Origin: Deltaproteobacteria bacterium
Lineage (GTDB): Bacteria; UBA10199; JACPAL01; JACOUP01
NCBI GenBank assembly: GCA_016177765.1
Contig: JACOUP010000002.1
Coordinates: 1 to 64,000, forward strand
Length of the DNA: 64,000 nucleotides
Reading direction: 5' to 3'
A program made the position numbers and the translations under genes. Each line of letters begins with the position of its first letter. The stretch's first letter is position 1. This document shows positions 43,441-52,857 of this stretch, piece by piece. The notes below the pieces were generated by a model. It was not told the DNA's origin and did no database searches. It saw nothing but the letters and a program-made list of their open reading frames with translations.

Positions 43441-44342
43441 ATGGTCGAAGGACCAATGAAGCAGATGCTGGAAGCGGGCGCCCACTTCGGGCATCAGAAG
43501 GGGCGATGGAATCCGAAGATGAAACCGTACATCTTCGGTGTTCGCGGTGGGATCCATATCATTGACCTGCAAAAAACGGTGCCGATGGCCCACGAGGCCT
43601 GCCAATTCATCAGCCGCACGGTGGCCCACGGGGGGGAGATCCTCTTTGTCGGCACCAAGAAACAGGCCCAGGAGATCGTTGAGGCCGGCGCCAAAAGGTG
43701 CGGTGCCTTTTATGTCAACAACCGCTGGCTCGGTGGGACCCTGACGAACTTCAAGACGATCAAGAGTTCCATCGACCGCCTGAAGGAGATGGAGAAGAAG
43801 CGGGACGAAGGGAAACTGGAAGGGCTGACGAAAAAGGAAAAACTCTGGATCGAAAGGGAGATTATCAAGCTGACCAAGGCGCTGGGGGGGATCAAGGAGA
43901 TGAACAAGGTCCCGTCCTGCCTCTTTGTGGTAGATCCGAAGAAGGAACATATCGCGCTGATGGAGGCCAAAAGACTGAACATCCCTGTCGTGGCGTTGGC
44001 GGATACCAATTGTGACCCTGACGGGATCGATTACCTGATCCCGGCCAATGACGATGCGCTCAAGGCGATCCGCTACTTTGTGGAAAGGGTTGCGGAGGCC
44101 TGTCAGGAAGGTCACGAACAGCGGGACCAGGTTTTACGTTCAAAGATAACCCAGGAAATGGAAGACAAGGCGGGCAAAAAGGAGACAGTCATCGGCGGGC
44201 GCGGCGTTGCCTACGTTTCCAAACCGGATGAGTATGAAGAAGAGGCCAAGGGGACCTTTAGCTCAGAGGGTGCTTCACCCGAGGGTGATTCACCCAAGGG
44301 TGAGTCACACAATGGTGTGTCACCCACGGGGGAGGTTAAGTA

Positions 44343-44343
<1 letters not shown>
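43441..44343 (+). CDS. rpsB: 30S ribosomal protein S2 with long repeat-bearing tail
   Basis: Encodes 300 aa, against about 230-260 for most S2. MKQMLEAGAHFGHQKGRWNPKMKPYIFGVRGGIHIIDLQKT and VNNRWLGGTLTNFKTIKSSI are standard. The tail after residue 270 contains EGASPEGDSPKGESHNGVSP from four family A units (44265-44330). S2 sits on the back of the 30S subunit near S1. It starts the rpsB-tsf-pyrH-frr operon; tsf overlaps its end by one base. Confidence 0.97.
44265..44330 (+). repeat. family A tandem repeat, including SHNGVSP compound, in rpsB
   Basis: GGGTGCTTCACCC, GGGTGATTCACCC and the compound GGGTGAGTCACAC-AATG-GTGTGTCACCC follow each other. The read-out is GASPE-GDSPK-GESHNGVSPT. This is the longest array seen and again keeps the 15-nt period and frame. 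Confidence 0.88.
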
Positions 44344-45943
<1,600 letters not shown>

Positions 45944-45949
45944 ACCAAG

Positions 45950-46504
45950 GTGACTAAAATCCTGTCCGACCTTAAGGTCAAAATGGCCAAAAGTCTGGAG
46001 TCGCTCCAGGTGGAGATGGGGAAGCTACGTACCGGCCGTGCCAGTGTGGCGATTTTAGACGAAATCCGGGTGGAGTGTTATGGAAGTGCGATGCCTTTAA
46101 ATCAGGTGGCGACCCTTTCCGTGCCGGAGAGTCGGCTGATTACCATTTCCCCATGGGACAAGGGGTTGATCCAGGAGATTGAGAAGGCGATCATGAAGTC
46201 CGGCCTCGGTCTCCAGCCGGCCAACGATGGCAAACTGATCCGCCTCCCGATCCCGACCCTGACTGAAGAAAGACGGAAGGACCTGGTCAAGCTGGTCAAG
46301 AAGGGGGCTGAGGAATCCCGGGTCAGTCTCCGTAACCTCCGTCGTGAGGCGAACGAAACGCTCAAGAAGAATCAGAAGGAGGGGATTATCTCCGAAGACG
46401 ACCTTCGTAAGGGGGAGACCGAGGTTCAGAAGATGACGGATGAGTTCATTGCCAGGGTCGATCAGACCGTTGCCCACAAGGAAAAAGAGATCATGGAGGT
46501 CTGA
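45950..46504 (+). CDS. frr: ribosome recycling factor
   Basis: Encodes 184 aa from a GTG start. MAKSLESLQVEMGKLRTGRASVAILDEIRVECYGSAMPLNQVATL and LTEERRKDLVKLVKKGAEESRVSLRNLRREAN are characteristic of the three-helix and hinge domains. RRF splits post-termination ribosomes with EF-G. Length is normal. It overlaps uppS by one base. Confidence 0.97.
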   Translation: MTKILSDLKVKMAKSLESLQVEMGKLRTGRASVAILDEIRVECYGSAMPLNQVATLSVPESRLITISPWDKGLIQEIEKAIMKSGLGLQPANDGKLIRLPIPTLTEERRKDLVKLVKKGAEESRVSLRNLRREANETLKKNQKEGIISEDDLRKGETEVQKMTDEFIARVDQTVAHKEKEIMEV

Positions 46505-47238
46505 TGGACCTCGATTTCAAAAAACTCCCCCAACATATCGCGATTATCATGGATGGGAACGGCCGTTGGGCCAAGAGGCGGGACCTTCCCCGGATTGAAG
46601 GCCACCGGCGCGGGGTCAATGCCGTTGACGAGATTGTCACCGACTGCCGCGAACTGGGGGTCCGGTATTTGACCCTTTATTCTTTTTCGATGGAAAACTG
46701 GGGCCGGCCGAGGGATGAGATCGAGGCCCTGATGGAACTTCTGAAAGAGTTTCTTATCGGCAAGCGCGAAAAGATGATCAAAAATGAAATCCGGTTTGAG
46801 ACGATCGGCGACATCGCCCGTCTCCCCGATTTTATCCGGAGAGAAATCTCGATCACCAAAGAAGCGACGGCGTCGCTGAACAAGATGGTTTTGACCCTGG
46901 CCCTTTCTTACAGTGCCCGGGATGAAATTATCCGGGCGGTGAATGCCCTGATCAAGGAGAAAGGTTCGGGGAGGTTCAAGGACGATTTTATCTCGCAGGA
47001 ACGGTTTGCCTCTTATCTGGATACACGGGAGATGCCTGATCCGGATCTTCTGATCCGAACGAGCGGGGAAAAGAGGATCAGCAATTTCCTGCTCTGGCAG
47101 ACCGCTTACACGGAACTCTATTTTTCGGATGTTTTATGGCCTGATTTTAACCGTGAAGAACTCCGACGGATCCTTGAGGTCTACCAGACGAGAGAAAGGC
47201 GGTTCGGCAAGACCTCCGAGCAGGTGGGAGAGGCCTGA
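46504..47238 (+). CDS. uppS: undecaprenyl diphosphate synthase
   Basis: Encodes 244 aa. AIIMDGNGRWAKRRDLPRIEGHRRG holds the catalytic Asp and the Arg pair for the cis-prenyltransferase; PDPDLLIRTSGEKRISNFLLWQTAYTELYF is the second signature. It makes the lipid carrier for peptidoglycan and other envelope polymers. It overlaps frr and cdsA by one base each. Confidence 0.97.
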   Translation: MDLDFKKLPQHIAIIMDGNGRWAKRRDLPRIEGHRRGVNAVDEIVTDCRELGVRYLTLYSFSMENWGRPRDEIEALMELLKEFLIGKREKMIKNEIRFETIGDIARLPDFIRREISITKEATASLNKMVLTLALSYSARDEIIRAVNALIKEKGSGRFKDDFISQERFASYLDTREMPDPDLLIRTSGEKRISNFLLWQTAYTELYFSDVLWPDFNREELRRILEVYQTRERRFGKTSEQVGEA

Positions 47239-48047
47239 TGCTTTTCAAAAGGATTGTGAGTTTTGTGATCGGGGCGCCGGTTCTGCTGGCCACCCTTTTC
47301 TATCCTGAACCGGTTCTCTTCAAGGTTTTGGTTGGCCTCTCTTCTCTTTTCGCCCTGAACGAATTTTATACAATGACTTTTGCCGTACGCAGCAAGAGGT
47401 TTTTTGGACTGGTCTTGGGGGCCTTTTACGGTCTCACCGTTCTTTTTTCAGCCCGTGGGGAACTGTTTTTCATGGTCCCGGTGGCGTTGGTGATTGTCAG
47501 CTCCTTTGCCTACACCCTTCTCGAGGCCCAATCCCCCTCAGAACCGTTGGCCGAGAGTACCCACCAGGTGGCCCTCTACCTGTTGGGGACGTTTTATGTG
47601 ACCGGTTTTACGCTCTACATTGGCTTGCTTCGAGAACTCCCGATGGGGATTTTTTGGGTTCTTGCGCTACTGGTCGGGACCTGGATGAATGACAGTTGTG
47701 CTTTTTTTGTCGGAAAGGGGATCGGCCGCCATAAATTGTCGCCGCGAGTCAGCCCCGGCAAGACCGTTGAGGGTTTTATCGGTGGTCTCCTGGGGACGGC
47801 CGCGGGGCTCTTTATCTTGAGAGGCCTGTTTCACGAACCGATTTCGTTTCAACAGACAATCCTTCTTGCGTTGATCATCGGATTTTTGGGGCCGGCCGGT
47901 GATCTGGCAGAGTCTCTCATCAAACGAAGTTACCAGGTCAAAGATTCCGGCAGTCTGATCCCCGGGCATGGCGGGGTATTAGACCGGATTGACGCCTTGA
48001 TTTTTAACGCCCCATTTGTCTACACTCTGGCTCTTATATTAAAATGA
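47238..48047 (+). CDS. cdsA: CDP-diglyceride synthetase
   Basis: Encodes 269 aa with about eight hydrophobic segments. The C-terminal signature LIKRSYQVKDSGSLIPGHGGVLDRIDALIF is diagnostic. It makes CDP-diacylglycerol, the branch point for phospholipids, which feeds the psd/pssA pair encoded about 7 kb downstream. It overlaps dxr by 4 nt. Confidence 0.95.
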   Translation: MLFKRIVSFVIGAPVLLATLFYPEPVLFKVLVGLSSLFALNEFYTMTFAVRSKRFFGLVLGAFYGLTVLFSARGELFFMVPVALVIVSSFAYTLLEAQSPSEPLAESTHQVALYLLGTFYVTGFTLYIGLLRELPMGIFWVLALLVGTWMNDSCAFFVGKGIGRHKLSPRVSPGKTVEGFIGGLLGTAAGLFILRGLFHEPISFQQTILLALIIGFLGPAGDLAESLIKRSYQVKDSGSLIPGHGGVLDRIDALIFNAPFVYTLALILK

Positions 48048-49180
48048 CCTCTAAACGTCTCGTCATTCTCGGCAGTACCGGCTCTATCGGCACGCAGGCG
48101 CTCGATTTTGTGGCGCGCCATCCGGACCGGTTTAAAGTGGCTGGGCTTGTGGCCGGCAAGAATTTAGGCCTTTTGAAAAAGCAGATTCATCTCTTTCATC
48201 CCCGCCTTGTTTCTGTTGCCGGAGAGAAAGAGGCCTTGTCCCTGCAAAAAGAAACAAAAGGGGTAGAGATTCTTTTTGGTCAGAAGGGGGCCTGTCAGGT
48301 CGCCTCGATGGAAGGGGTCGATCTGGTCCTTTCTGCAATCGTCGGGGCCGCCGGTCTTCTGCCGACTTATGAGGCTTTGAAGAAGGGACGTCCTGTGGCC
48401 TTGGCCAACAAGGAGAGTTTGGTCATTGCCGGTGAGGTAATGACCTCGATCGCACGGCAAAAAAAGGTTCCGATTTTCCCTGTCGACAGTGAGCACAGCG
48501 CCATTTTCCAATCGATGGTTGGTAATAACAAGGGAGACGTGAAGAGGATCATCCTGACCGCCTCCGGGGGTCCGTTCCTGAAGAAGAGCCGATCGGAGCT
48601 TGCCTCCGTGACCGTGGAAGAGGCGCTGAAACACCCCAACTGGAACATGGGGGCGAAGGTAACGATCGACAGCGCCACTTTGATGAACAAGGGGTTGGAG
48701 GTGATTGAGGCCTCCTGGCTCTTTGACCTGCCGCCGGAAAAGGTGGCGATTCATATCCACCCGCAAAGCATCGTTCACTCCATGGTGGAATACCGGGATG
48801 GTTCTGTGATGGCGCAGATGGGGGTGCCGGATATGCGGTGCGCGATCGGCTATGCCTTGTCTTACCCGGAACGGATCGAGACCGGCGTCGCCTCTCTCGA
48901 TCTTTTGGCCCTTGAGAATTTGTCTTTTTACAAACCGGACCCCGTCCGGTTTCGTTGCCTGGATCTCGCCTATCAGGCGGCCAAGACGGGAGGCTCGTTG
49001 CCGGCGGTCCTTAATGCCGCCAATGAAATTGCCGTGGAAAAGTTTTTGAAGAAAGAGATCGGTTTCTTAGATATTGCGGACCTCATTGAAAAAACCCTCT
49101 CCCGTCACTCGGTATCCCCCGTCAGGACTCTCGATGATGTCCTGGAGGCGGATCGCTGGGCCAGAAAGGCGGCTTCTTAA
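48044..49180 (+). CDS. dxr: 1-deoxy-D-xylulose 5-phosphate reductoisomerase
   Basis: Encodes 378 aa. GSTGSIGTQALDF is the NADPH-binding loop, VDSEHSAIFQ holds metal-binding residues, and HPQSIVHSMVEY follows. It makes MEP for isoprenoid synthesis, upstream of UppS substrate supply. Length is normal; rseP starts directly after the stop. Confidence 0.97.
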   Translation: MTSKRLVILGSTGSIGTQALDFVARHPDRFKVAGLVAGKNLGLLKKQIHLFHPRLVSVAGEKEALSLQKETKGVEILFGQKGACQVASMEGVDLVLSAIVGAAGLLPTYEALKKGRPVALANKESLVIAGEVMTSIARQKKVPIFPVDSEHSAIFQSMVGNNKGDVKRIILTASGGPFLKKSRSELASVTVEEALKHPNWNMGAKVTIDSATLMNKGLEVIEASWLFDLPPEKVAIHIHPQSIVHSMVEYRDGSVMAQMGVPDMRCAIGYALSYPERIETGVASLDLLALENLSFYKPDPVRFRCLDLAYQAAKTGGSLPAVLNAANEIAVEKFLKKEIGFLDIADLIEKTLSRHSVSPVRTLDDVLEADRWARKAAS

Positions 49181-50542
49181 ATGATGACTATTGTCTATTT
49201 TATCATTTCCCTCGGGCTCCTTGTTTTTATCCACGAGTTTGGTCATTTCCTCGTGGCCAAGTTGTCGGGGATCCGTGTTGAAAAATTTTCCCTGGGCTTC
49301 GGACCGAAACTCATCAGTTTTCGAAAAGGGGAGACGGAGTACCTATTGTCTCTCTTACCCCTCGGTGGTTATGTCAAGCTGACCGGAGAGGACCCGGACT
49401 CCCCGGAGGCGTCGGCGGCCGATTCCTACAGCCAGAAATCGATTGCCCAAAGGCTTCGGGTGGTTGTCGCCGGGCCGTTTATGAATCTCCTCCTGGCCCT
49501 CTTCTTCATGCCGCTGGTTTTCATGATCGGCAAGATGGAGCCGATCTACCTGGACCAAAAACCGGTAGTGCTCGGGGTTTTGGCCGACTCCGCTGCGGCC
49601 AAGGCTGGTCTTCAAAAAGGGGACGAGTTTCTCCGAGTCAACGGCAGGGGTTATTCCCGGTGGCGTGATCTGCTGGATTACATCCTTTTGCATCCCGAAG
49701 AGGAGGTTGTTGTTGATATTCAACGTGCCGGCGGGACCGTGCAGAAAAAAATTGTTATTGAATCACACCCCTCCAACAGAAGTGGCTTCCTGGGGGTGGA
49801 GCCCGGTCAGTTTGTCGGGAATGACCCGGTGGTGGATGAGGTCAGTCCTGATTCTCCGGCGGCAGAGGCCGGATTCCGAAAGGGGGATCGTGTCCTTTCG
49901 ATTAATGGAAAGTCGGTGATGACCTGGACGGAGATGTCCCAGATTGTCTCCGCCTCGGAAGGAAGGCCGTTGGCAGTTGTGGTGGGACGGTCAGAAGGTC
50001 CGAAGGACCTTTCACTCACCCCTTTTCAGGATCAAGCCTCCAGGAAGTGGCTGATGGGGGTCAGGAAGGAGGCCTCGGCTTCCAGCGAAACGATGGTTCT
50101 CAAGAAGTACCCGATGGGTCAGGCGGTCGTGAAGGGGATGGAGGAGAACTGGAAGCTGACCAAACTGACCTTTGGCGTCCTCTACCGGCTTGTCTCGCTC
50201 AAACTTTCTTACAAGGCGCTGGGGGGACCGATCCGGATAGCCCAGGGGGCGGCGATGGCGGCGGAATCAGGGGTTGCCTATTTCCTCTATTTTATCGCTT
50301 TCTTAAGCCTTCAGCTGGCGGTGTTGAATATCCTGCCGATCCCGGTTTTGGACGGCGGGCATGTCTTGTACCTCTTTCTGGAGAAGGTCCGTCGCCGGCC
50401 GGTCTCGATGCGGGTTCGTTCCATTGCCGACCAGACCGGGATGGGGCTTCTGCTCCTTCTGATGTTTTTCGTCACCTTCAATGATATTGATGCGGTCTGG
50501 GGTCTGAAGAGTTTATTCGAGAAGGTCCGCGGGATTTTCTAA
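49181..50542 (+). CDS. rseP: site-2 zinc metalloprotease RseP
   Basis: Encodes 453 aa (ATG 49181 or 49184). The zinc motif HEFGHFLVAK lies near residue 18, and LDGGHVLYLFLEK in the last membrane segment gives the third ligand. Two PDZ domains are visible (about 125-195 and 205-285). RseP cleaves anti-sigma factors and signal peptides inside the inner membrane. It overlaps tsaB by one base. Confidence 0.95.
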   Translation: MMTIVYFIISLGLLVFIHEFGHFLVAKLSGIRVEKFSLGFGPKLISFRKGETEYLLSLLPLGGYVKLTGEDPDSPEASAADSYSQKSIAQRLRVVVAGPFMNLLLALFFMPLVFMIGKMEPIYLDQKPVVLGVLADSAAAKAGLQKGDEFLRVNGRGYSRWRDLLDYILLHPEEEVVVDIQRAGGTVQKKIVIESHPSNRSGFLGVEPGQFVGNDPVVDEVSPDSPAAEAGFRKGDRVLSINGKSVMTWTEMSQIVSASEGRPLAVVVGRSEGPKDLSLTPFQDQASRKWLMGVRKEASASSETMVLKKYPMGQAVVKGMEENWKLTKLTFGVLYRLVSLKLSYKALGGPIRIAQGAAMAAESGVAYFLYFIAFLSLQLAVLNILPIPVLDGGHVLYLFLEKVRRRPVSMRVRSIADQTGMGLLLLLMFFVTFNDIDAVWGLKSLFEKVRGIF

Positions 50543-51258
50543 TGAAAATCCTGGCCCTGGAGTCCGCTACCCTGACCGGCAGTGTTGCCCTTGTCGACGT
50601 AGGGGCGCAGGGCGGTGCGCCCTTACACGTTGAAAAAACCCTGGATGCCTCTCTCCAACACTCCGAGAAATTGTTGCCTGCCGTGATGGAGATTGTCGGT
50701 GATCGGTTGTCATCGATCGACCTATTCGCCGTTGATATCGGCCCTGGTTCCTTTACCGGCCTGCGCGTCGGGGTGGCGTTGATGAAAGGGTTGGCATTTG
50801 CGACCGGAAAACCGCTGGTCGGTGTTTCGTCACTGGAAGCATTGGCGATGAATGCTGTAGGGGCGCAATTAATTGCGCCCCTACATATCGTTCCGATGCT
50901 CGATGCCTATCGCGGTGAAGTGTATACGGCGGTCTATAATGTAGGGGCGGGGTTTCCCCGCCCGGGCGCGGTGACCGCGCCCCTACAACAGATTGAACCG
51001 GAACAGGCGACCCCACCGGAGAAATGGTTGAAATATCTTGTAGGGGTCGTTCGCGAACGACCCCTACAATTCATCGGCGATGGCGCTGTGAAATATCAGG
51101 ATTTAATTCAAAAAATTGTAGGGGCGCGATTCATCGCGCCCGTCAACGATCACCAGATCCATGCTACTAATGTCGCCTTTTTGGCAAAAAAAACAGGGGC
51201 GGTGGATCTACCGCCCCTGCATGAATTAAAACCGAGATACTTGAGACCTGGCGTTTGA
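50542..51258 (+). CDS. tsaB: tRNA threonylcarbamoyladenosine protein TsaB with six palindromes
   Basis: Encodes 238 aa. MKILALESATLTGSVALVDV, HSEKLLPAVMEI and DIGPGSFTGLRVGVALMKGLA identify TsaB, which pairs with TsaD to make t6A37 in tRNAs. The length is close to normal, but six family B palindromes are embedded in the coding sequence, all read in one frame as VGAx...APL-type peptides (for example VGAQLIAPLH and VGARFIAPVN; the last copy reads TGAVDLPPLH). They fill loops and the C-terminal half, which has lost most family likeness. No frameshift is visible and the ORF is intact. The stop lies 1 nt from the convergent lipoprotein gene. Confidence 0.93.
   Translation: MKILALESATLTGSVALVDVGAQGGAPLHVEKTLDASLQHSEKLLPAVMEIVGDRLSSIDLFAVDIGPGSFTGLRVGVALMKGLAFATGKPLVGVSSLEALAMNAVGAQLIAPLHIVPMLDAYRGEVYTAVYNVGAGFPRPGAVTAPLQQIEPEQATPPEKWLKYLVGVVRERPLQFIGDGAVKYQDLIQKIVGARFIAPVNDHQIHATNVAFLAKKTGAVDLPPLHELKPRYLRPGV
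50599..50626. repeat. family B palindrome 1 in tsaB
   Basis: GTAGGGGCGCA...TGCGCCCTTAC with a GGGCGG-type centre; one side has lost one C. Read as VGAQGGAPLH. Confidence 0.8.
50856..50885. repeat. family B palindrome 2 in tsaB
   Basis: TGTAGGGGCGCAATT followed directly by its exact reverse complement: 15-nt arms, no spacer, 30 nt in total. Read as VGAQLIAPLH. Confidence 0.9.
50940..50987. repeat. family B double palindrome 3 in tsaB
   Basis: Two hairpins back to back: GGGGCGGGG-TTT-CCCCGCCC and GGGCGCGG-TGA-CCGCGCCC, enclosed by TGTAG and CTACA. Read as VGAGFPRPGAVTAPLQ. Confidence 0.85.
51039..51068. repeat. family B palindrome 4 in tsaB
   Basis: TGTAGGGGTCGTTCG followed directly by its exact reverse complement, 30 nt. 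Read as VGVVRERPLQ. Confidence 0.9.
51117..51146. repeat. family B palindrome 5 in tsaB
   Basis: TGTAGGGGCGCGAT-T-CATCGCGCCC, with a decayed right end (CGTCAA instead of CCTACA). Read as VGARFIAPVN. Confidence 0.8.
51194..51219. repeat. family B palindrome 6 in tsaB
   Basis: CAGGGGCGGT-GGATCT-ACCGCCCCTG, 10-nt perfect arms, near the 3' end of tsaB. The end triplets are CAG/CTG rather than TAG/CTA. Read as TGAVDLPPLH. Confidence 0.8.
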
Positions 51259-51259
51259 C

Positions 51260-52726
51260 TTAAGGCGTACAACTACTCGAGACCTCAAAGACAAGGTAGT
51301 GCAAGACCCTTTCCTGCGGCCAGAAGCCGGTTGTTGGGCAACTGTGGGAGTTGTGGTAAGAACTGTAGAGGAGACACCCGCCGCTGGAACCAACCTTGCG
51401 GCTGGCGGTCAGGGGACGACTGTCCCCGTTGGTGGTGTCGGTGGCGCCGGAAAACTTCACCTTTCCGGTGATCCAGACAAAGGTATCGGCATCATACGCC
51501 GCCTTCATCACCCCCCACCCGGAGAGGAAGTCGCCGATCCGGATCGTTCCGTCACTGTTGAGATTTTGACTCCCGGAATTTCCGTTGGCCGTTGTTGTGC
51601 AGGCGCTTGAGTTGGGTGATGTCGTGCTGTTGATCGTGTTGGTCTTGATGGACGAACCGGAGACCCAGGATTTCATCGCGGCGTTGTTGAGGGTGGCGTC
51701 CGACTTGATGCCGGAGGTCCCGTCCTGAGCGGCATCCTCTGTTTCGGCCGTCGTTGAACTGCCGTCACCGCCATCCTGAAAGTCCATAAAGCCGGGGAAG
51801 GTCTGCTCAACGAAGTCGTAGGCCAGGTCGGTGGCATACATCTTCCCGCCGGCATTGACGTAATCCTTGATGTTACTGACGACGGAGCTGTTCATCAGTT
51901 TGGTTTTGAGGTATTTATGATATTCCGCATGGGAGAGCTTGGGTGAATCACCCTTGGCGGTCAGCGCCGGTGATTCGGAGGAAGAAGGGGAAACATCTTC
52001 ATTAGAACCGCAGTTGATGAAGATAATGTCGTATTTTTTCATCTCCGTCAGGCTCCCGAAGAGGGCGGAGCTGGCCTTGTATTTTGTCGTATCCGTGTAA
52101 CCGCTATAATCCCGGCTTCCACCACCGCGGAAGATGGTGAACTTCTCCGTCCCGATCTTGAGAACCCCTGTCGATGTCTCAAGCTCTCCGAGGCCCAGCT
52201 TGGCCAGGGTGTTTTCGATCTCATCGTAGGCGCCGGTCACGACGGCGATGGCGAGGTTCTTGTCCGTTGCGACTTTGAATTTATCAGCGAGTGTACAAAC
52301 CCCGCTGGTCGTGTTACTGGCGCAATCCAGGGTCTGCTCGCCTGTAAAAGTCCCCTTCTTGAATTTGAGCTTTGTAGAACCGCAGGTCGAGGGGTCCCCG
52401 GGGGTCAGCGTGAATTTACCGTTCTCGTCGGTACAGACCGAGCCGCAGGAGGTTTCCGACGGCTCCTCGCAGGTGGCGCTGGCAGACTTGCTGACGATGG
52501 CGCTCAGACTGGAACTCTCCGAGGAGTCCTCCGTCGGGATATAAACGACCGCCCCGGAGATCGGGTCAGTCCCGTTGGCGGCATAGACGGTCCCTTCAAC
52601 CGATGTGGCGTCTCCCAGGCCGCCGCTACTGCTACTCCCCCCTCCACCGCAACTGCTGAACTGTGTCGTGAGAAGGGCCATCAGGCCAAAAACAAACAAC
52701 TTTCCTGCGGTGAGCTGTTTCTTCAT
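51260..52726 (-). CDS. lipoprotein with carboxypeptidase-regulatory-like domain
   Basis: Encodes 488 aa from ATG 52726 (MKKQLTAGKLFVFG), with a GGGGGAT Shine-Dalgarno. A signal sequence ends at a probable lipobox before C26 (LLTTQFSSC), followed by a Gly/Ser linker. A cysteine-bearing region starting VEGTVYAANGTDPISGAVVYIP resembles a carboxypeptidase-regulatory-like beta domain. The second half (VTGAYDEIENTLAKLG; YDIIFINCGSNED; IKDYVNAGGKMYATDLAYDFVEQ) looks like an alpha/beta fold of the glutamine-amidotransferase-like kind. One family A unit (KGDSPK) lies near residue 255. Such proteins are common in deltaproteobacteria-like genomes. Function unknown. Confidence 0.75.
   Translation of the reverse strand: MKKQLTAGKLFVFGLMALLTTQFSSCGGGGSSSSGGLGDATSVEGTVYAANGTDPISGAVVYIPTEDSSESSSLSAIVSKSASATCEEPSETSCGSVCTDENGKFTLTPGDPSTCGSTKLKFKKGTFTGEQTLDCASNTTSGVCTLADKFKVATDKNLAIAVVTGAYDEIENTLAKLGLGELETSTGVLKIGTEKFTIFRGGGSRDYSGYTDTTKYKASSALFGSLTEMKKYDIIFINCGSNEDVSPSSSESPALTAKGDSPKLSHAEYHKYLKTKLMNSSVVSNIKDYVNAGGKMYATDLAYDFVEQTFPGFMDFQDGGDGSSTTAETEDAAQDGTSGIKSDATLNNAAMKSWVSGSSIKTNTINSTTSPNSSACTTTANGNSGSQNLNSDGTIRIGDFLSGWGVMKAAYDADTFVWITGKVKFSGATDTTNGDSRPLTASRKVGSSGGCLLYSSYHNSHSCPTTGFWPQERVLHYLVFEVSSSCTP
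51938..51957 (-). repeat. family A repeat (KGDSPK) in the lipoprotein gene
   Basis: Coding strand AAGGGTGATTCACCCAAG; perfect 13-nt palindrome. Read as KGDSPK in the usual frame, between ALTA and LSHAEY. Confidence 0.87.
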
Positions 52727-52857
52727 AAGATTATCCCCCTTTTGATCGGGCCAATATCTCACGGTTCGGAGAGAAGATCAACACGATTTTTGAAAAACCG
52801 TATCCTGGTCGAACCGCTTGACAAATCGTGCCATTTCCCTCAGCCTCAAAGGCTCCA

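Noticed and set aside
50542-51258. tsaB as a pseudogene because of the palindromes
   Set aside because: The frame is open over its whole length, the N-terminal motifs are intact, length is normal, and all inserts keep the frame.
52727-52857. Leader peptide, T-box or attenuator before ilvB
   Set aside because: No run of branched-chain codons, no T-box sequence and no terminator hairpin could be found. A TTGACA at 52818 has no -10.
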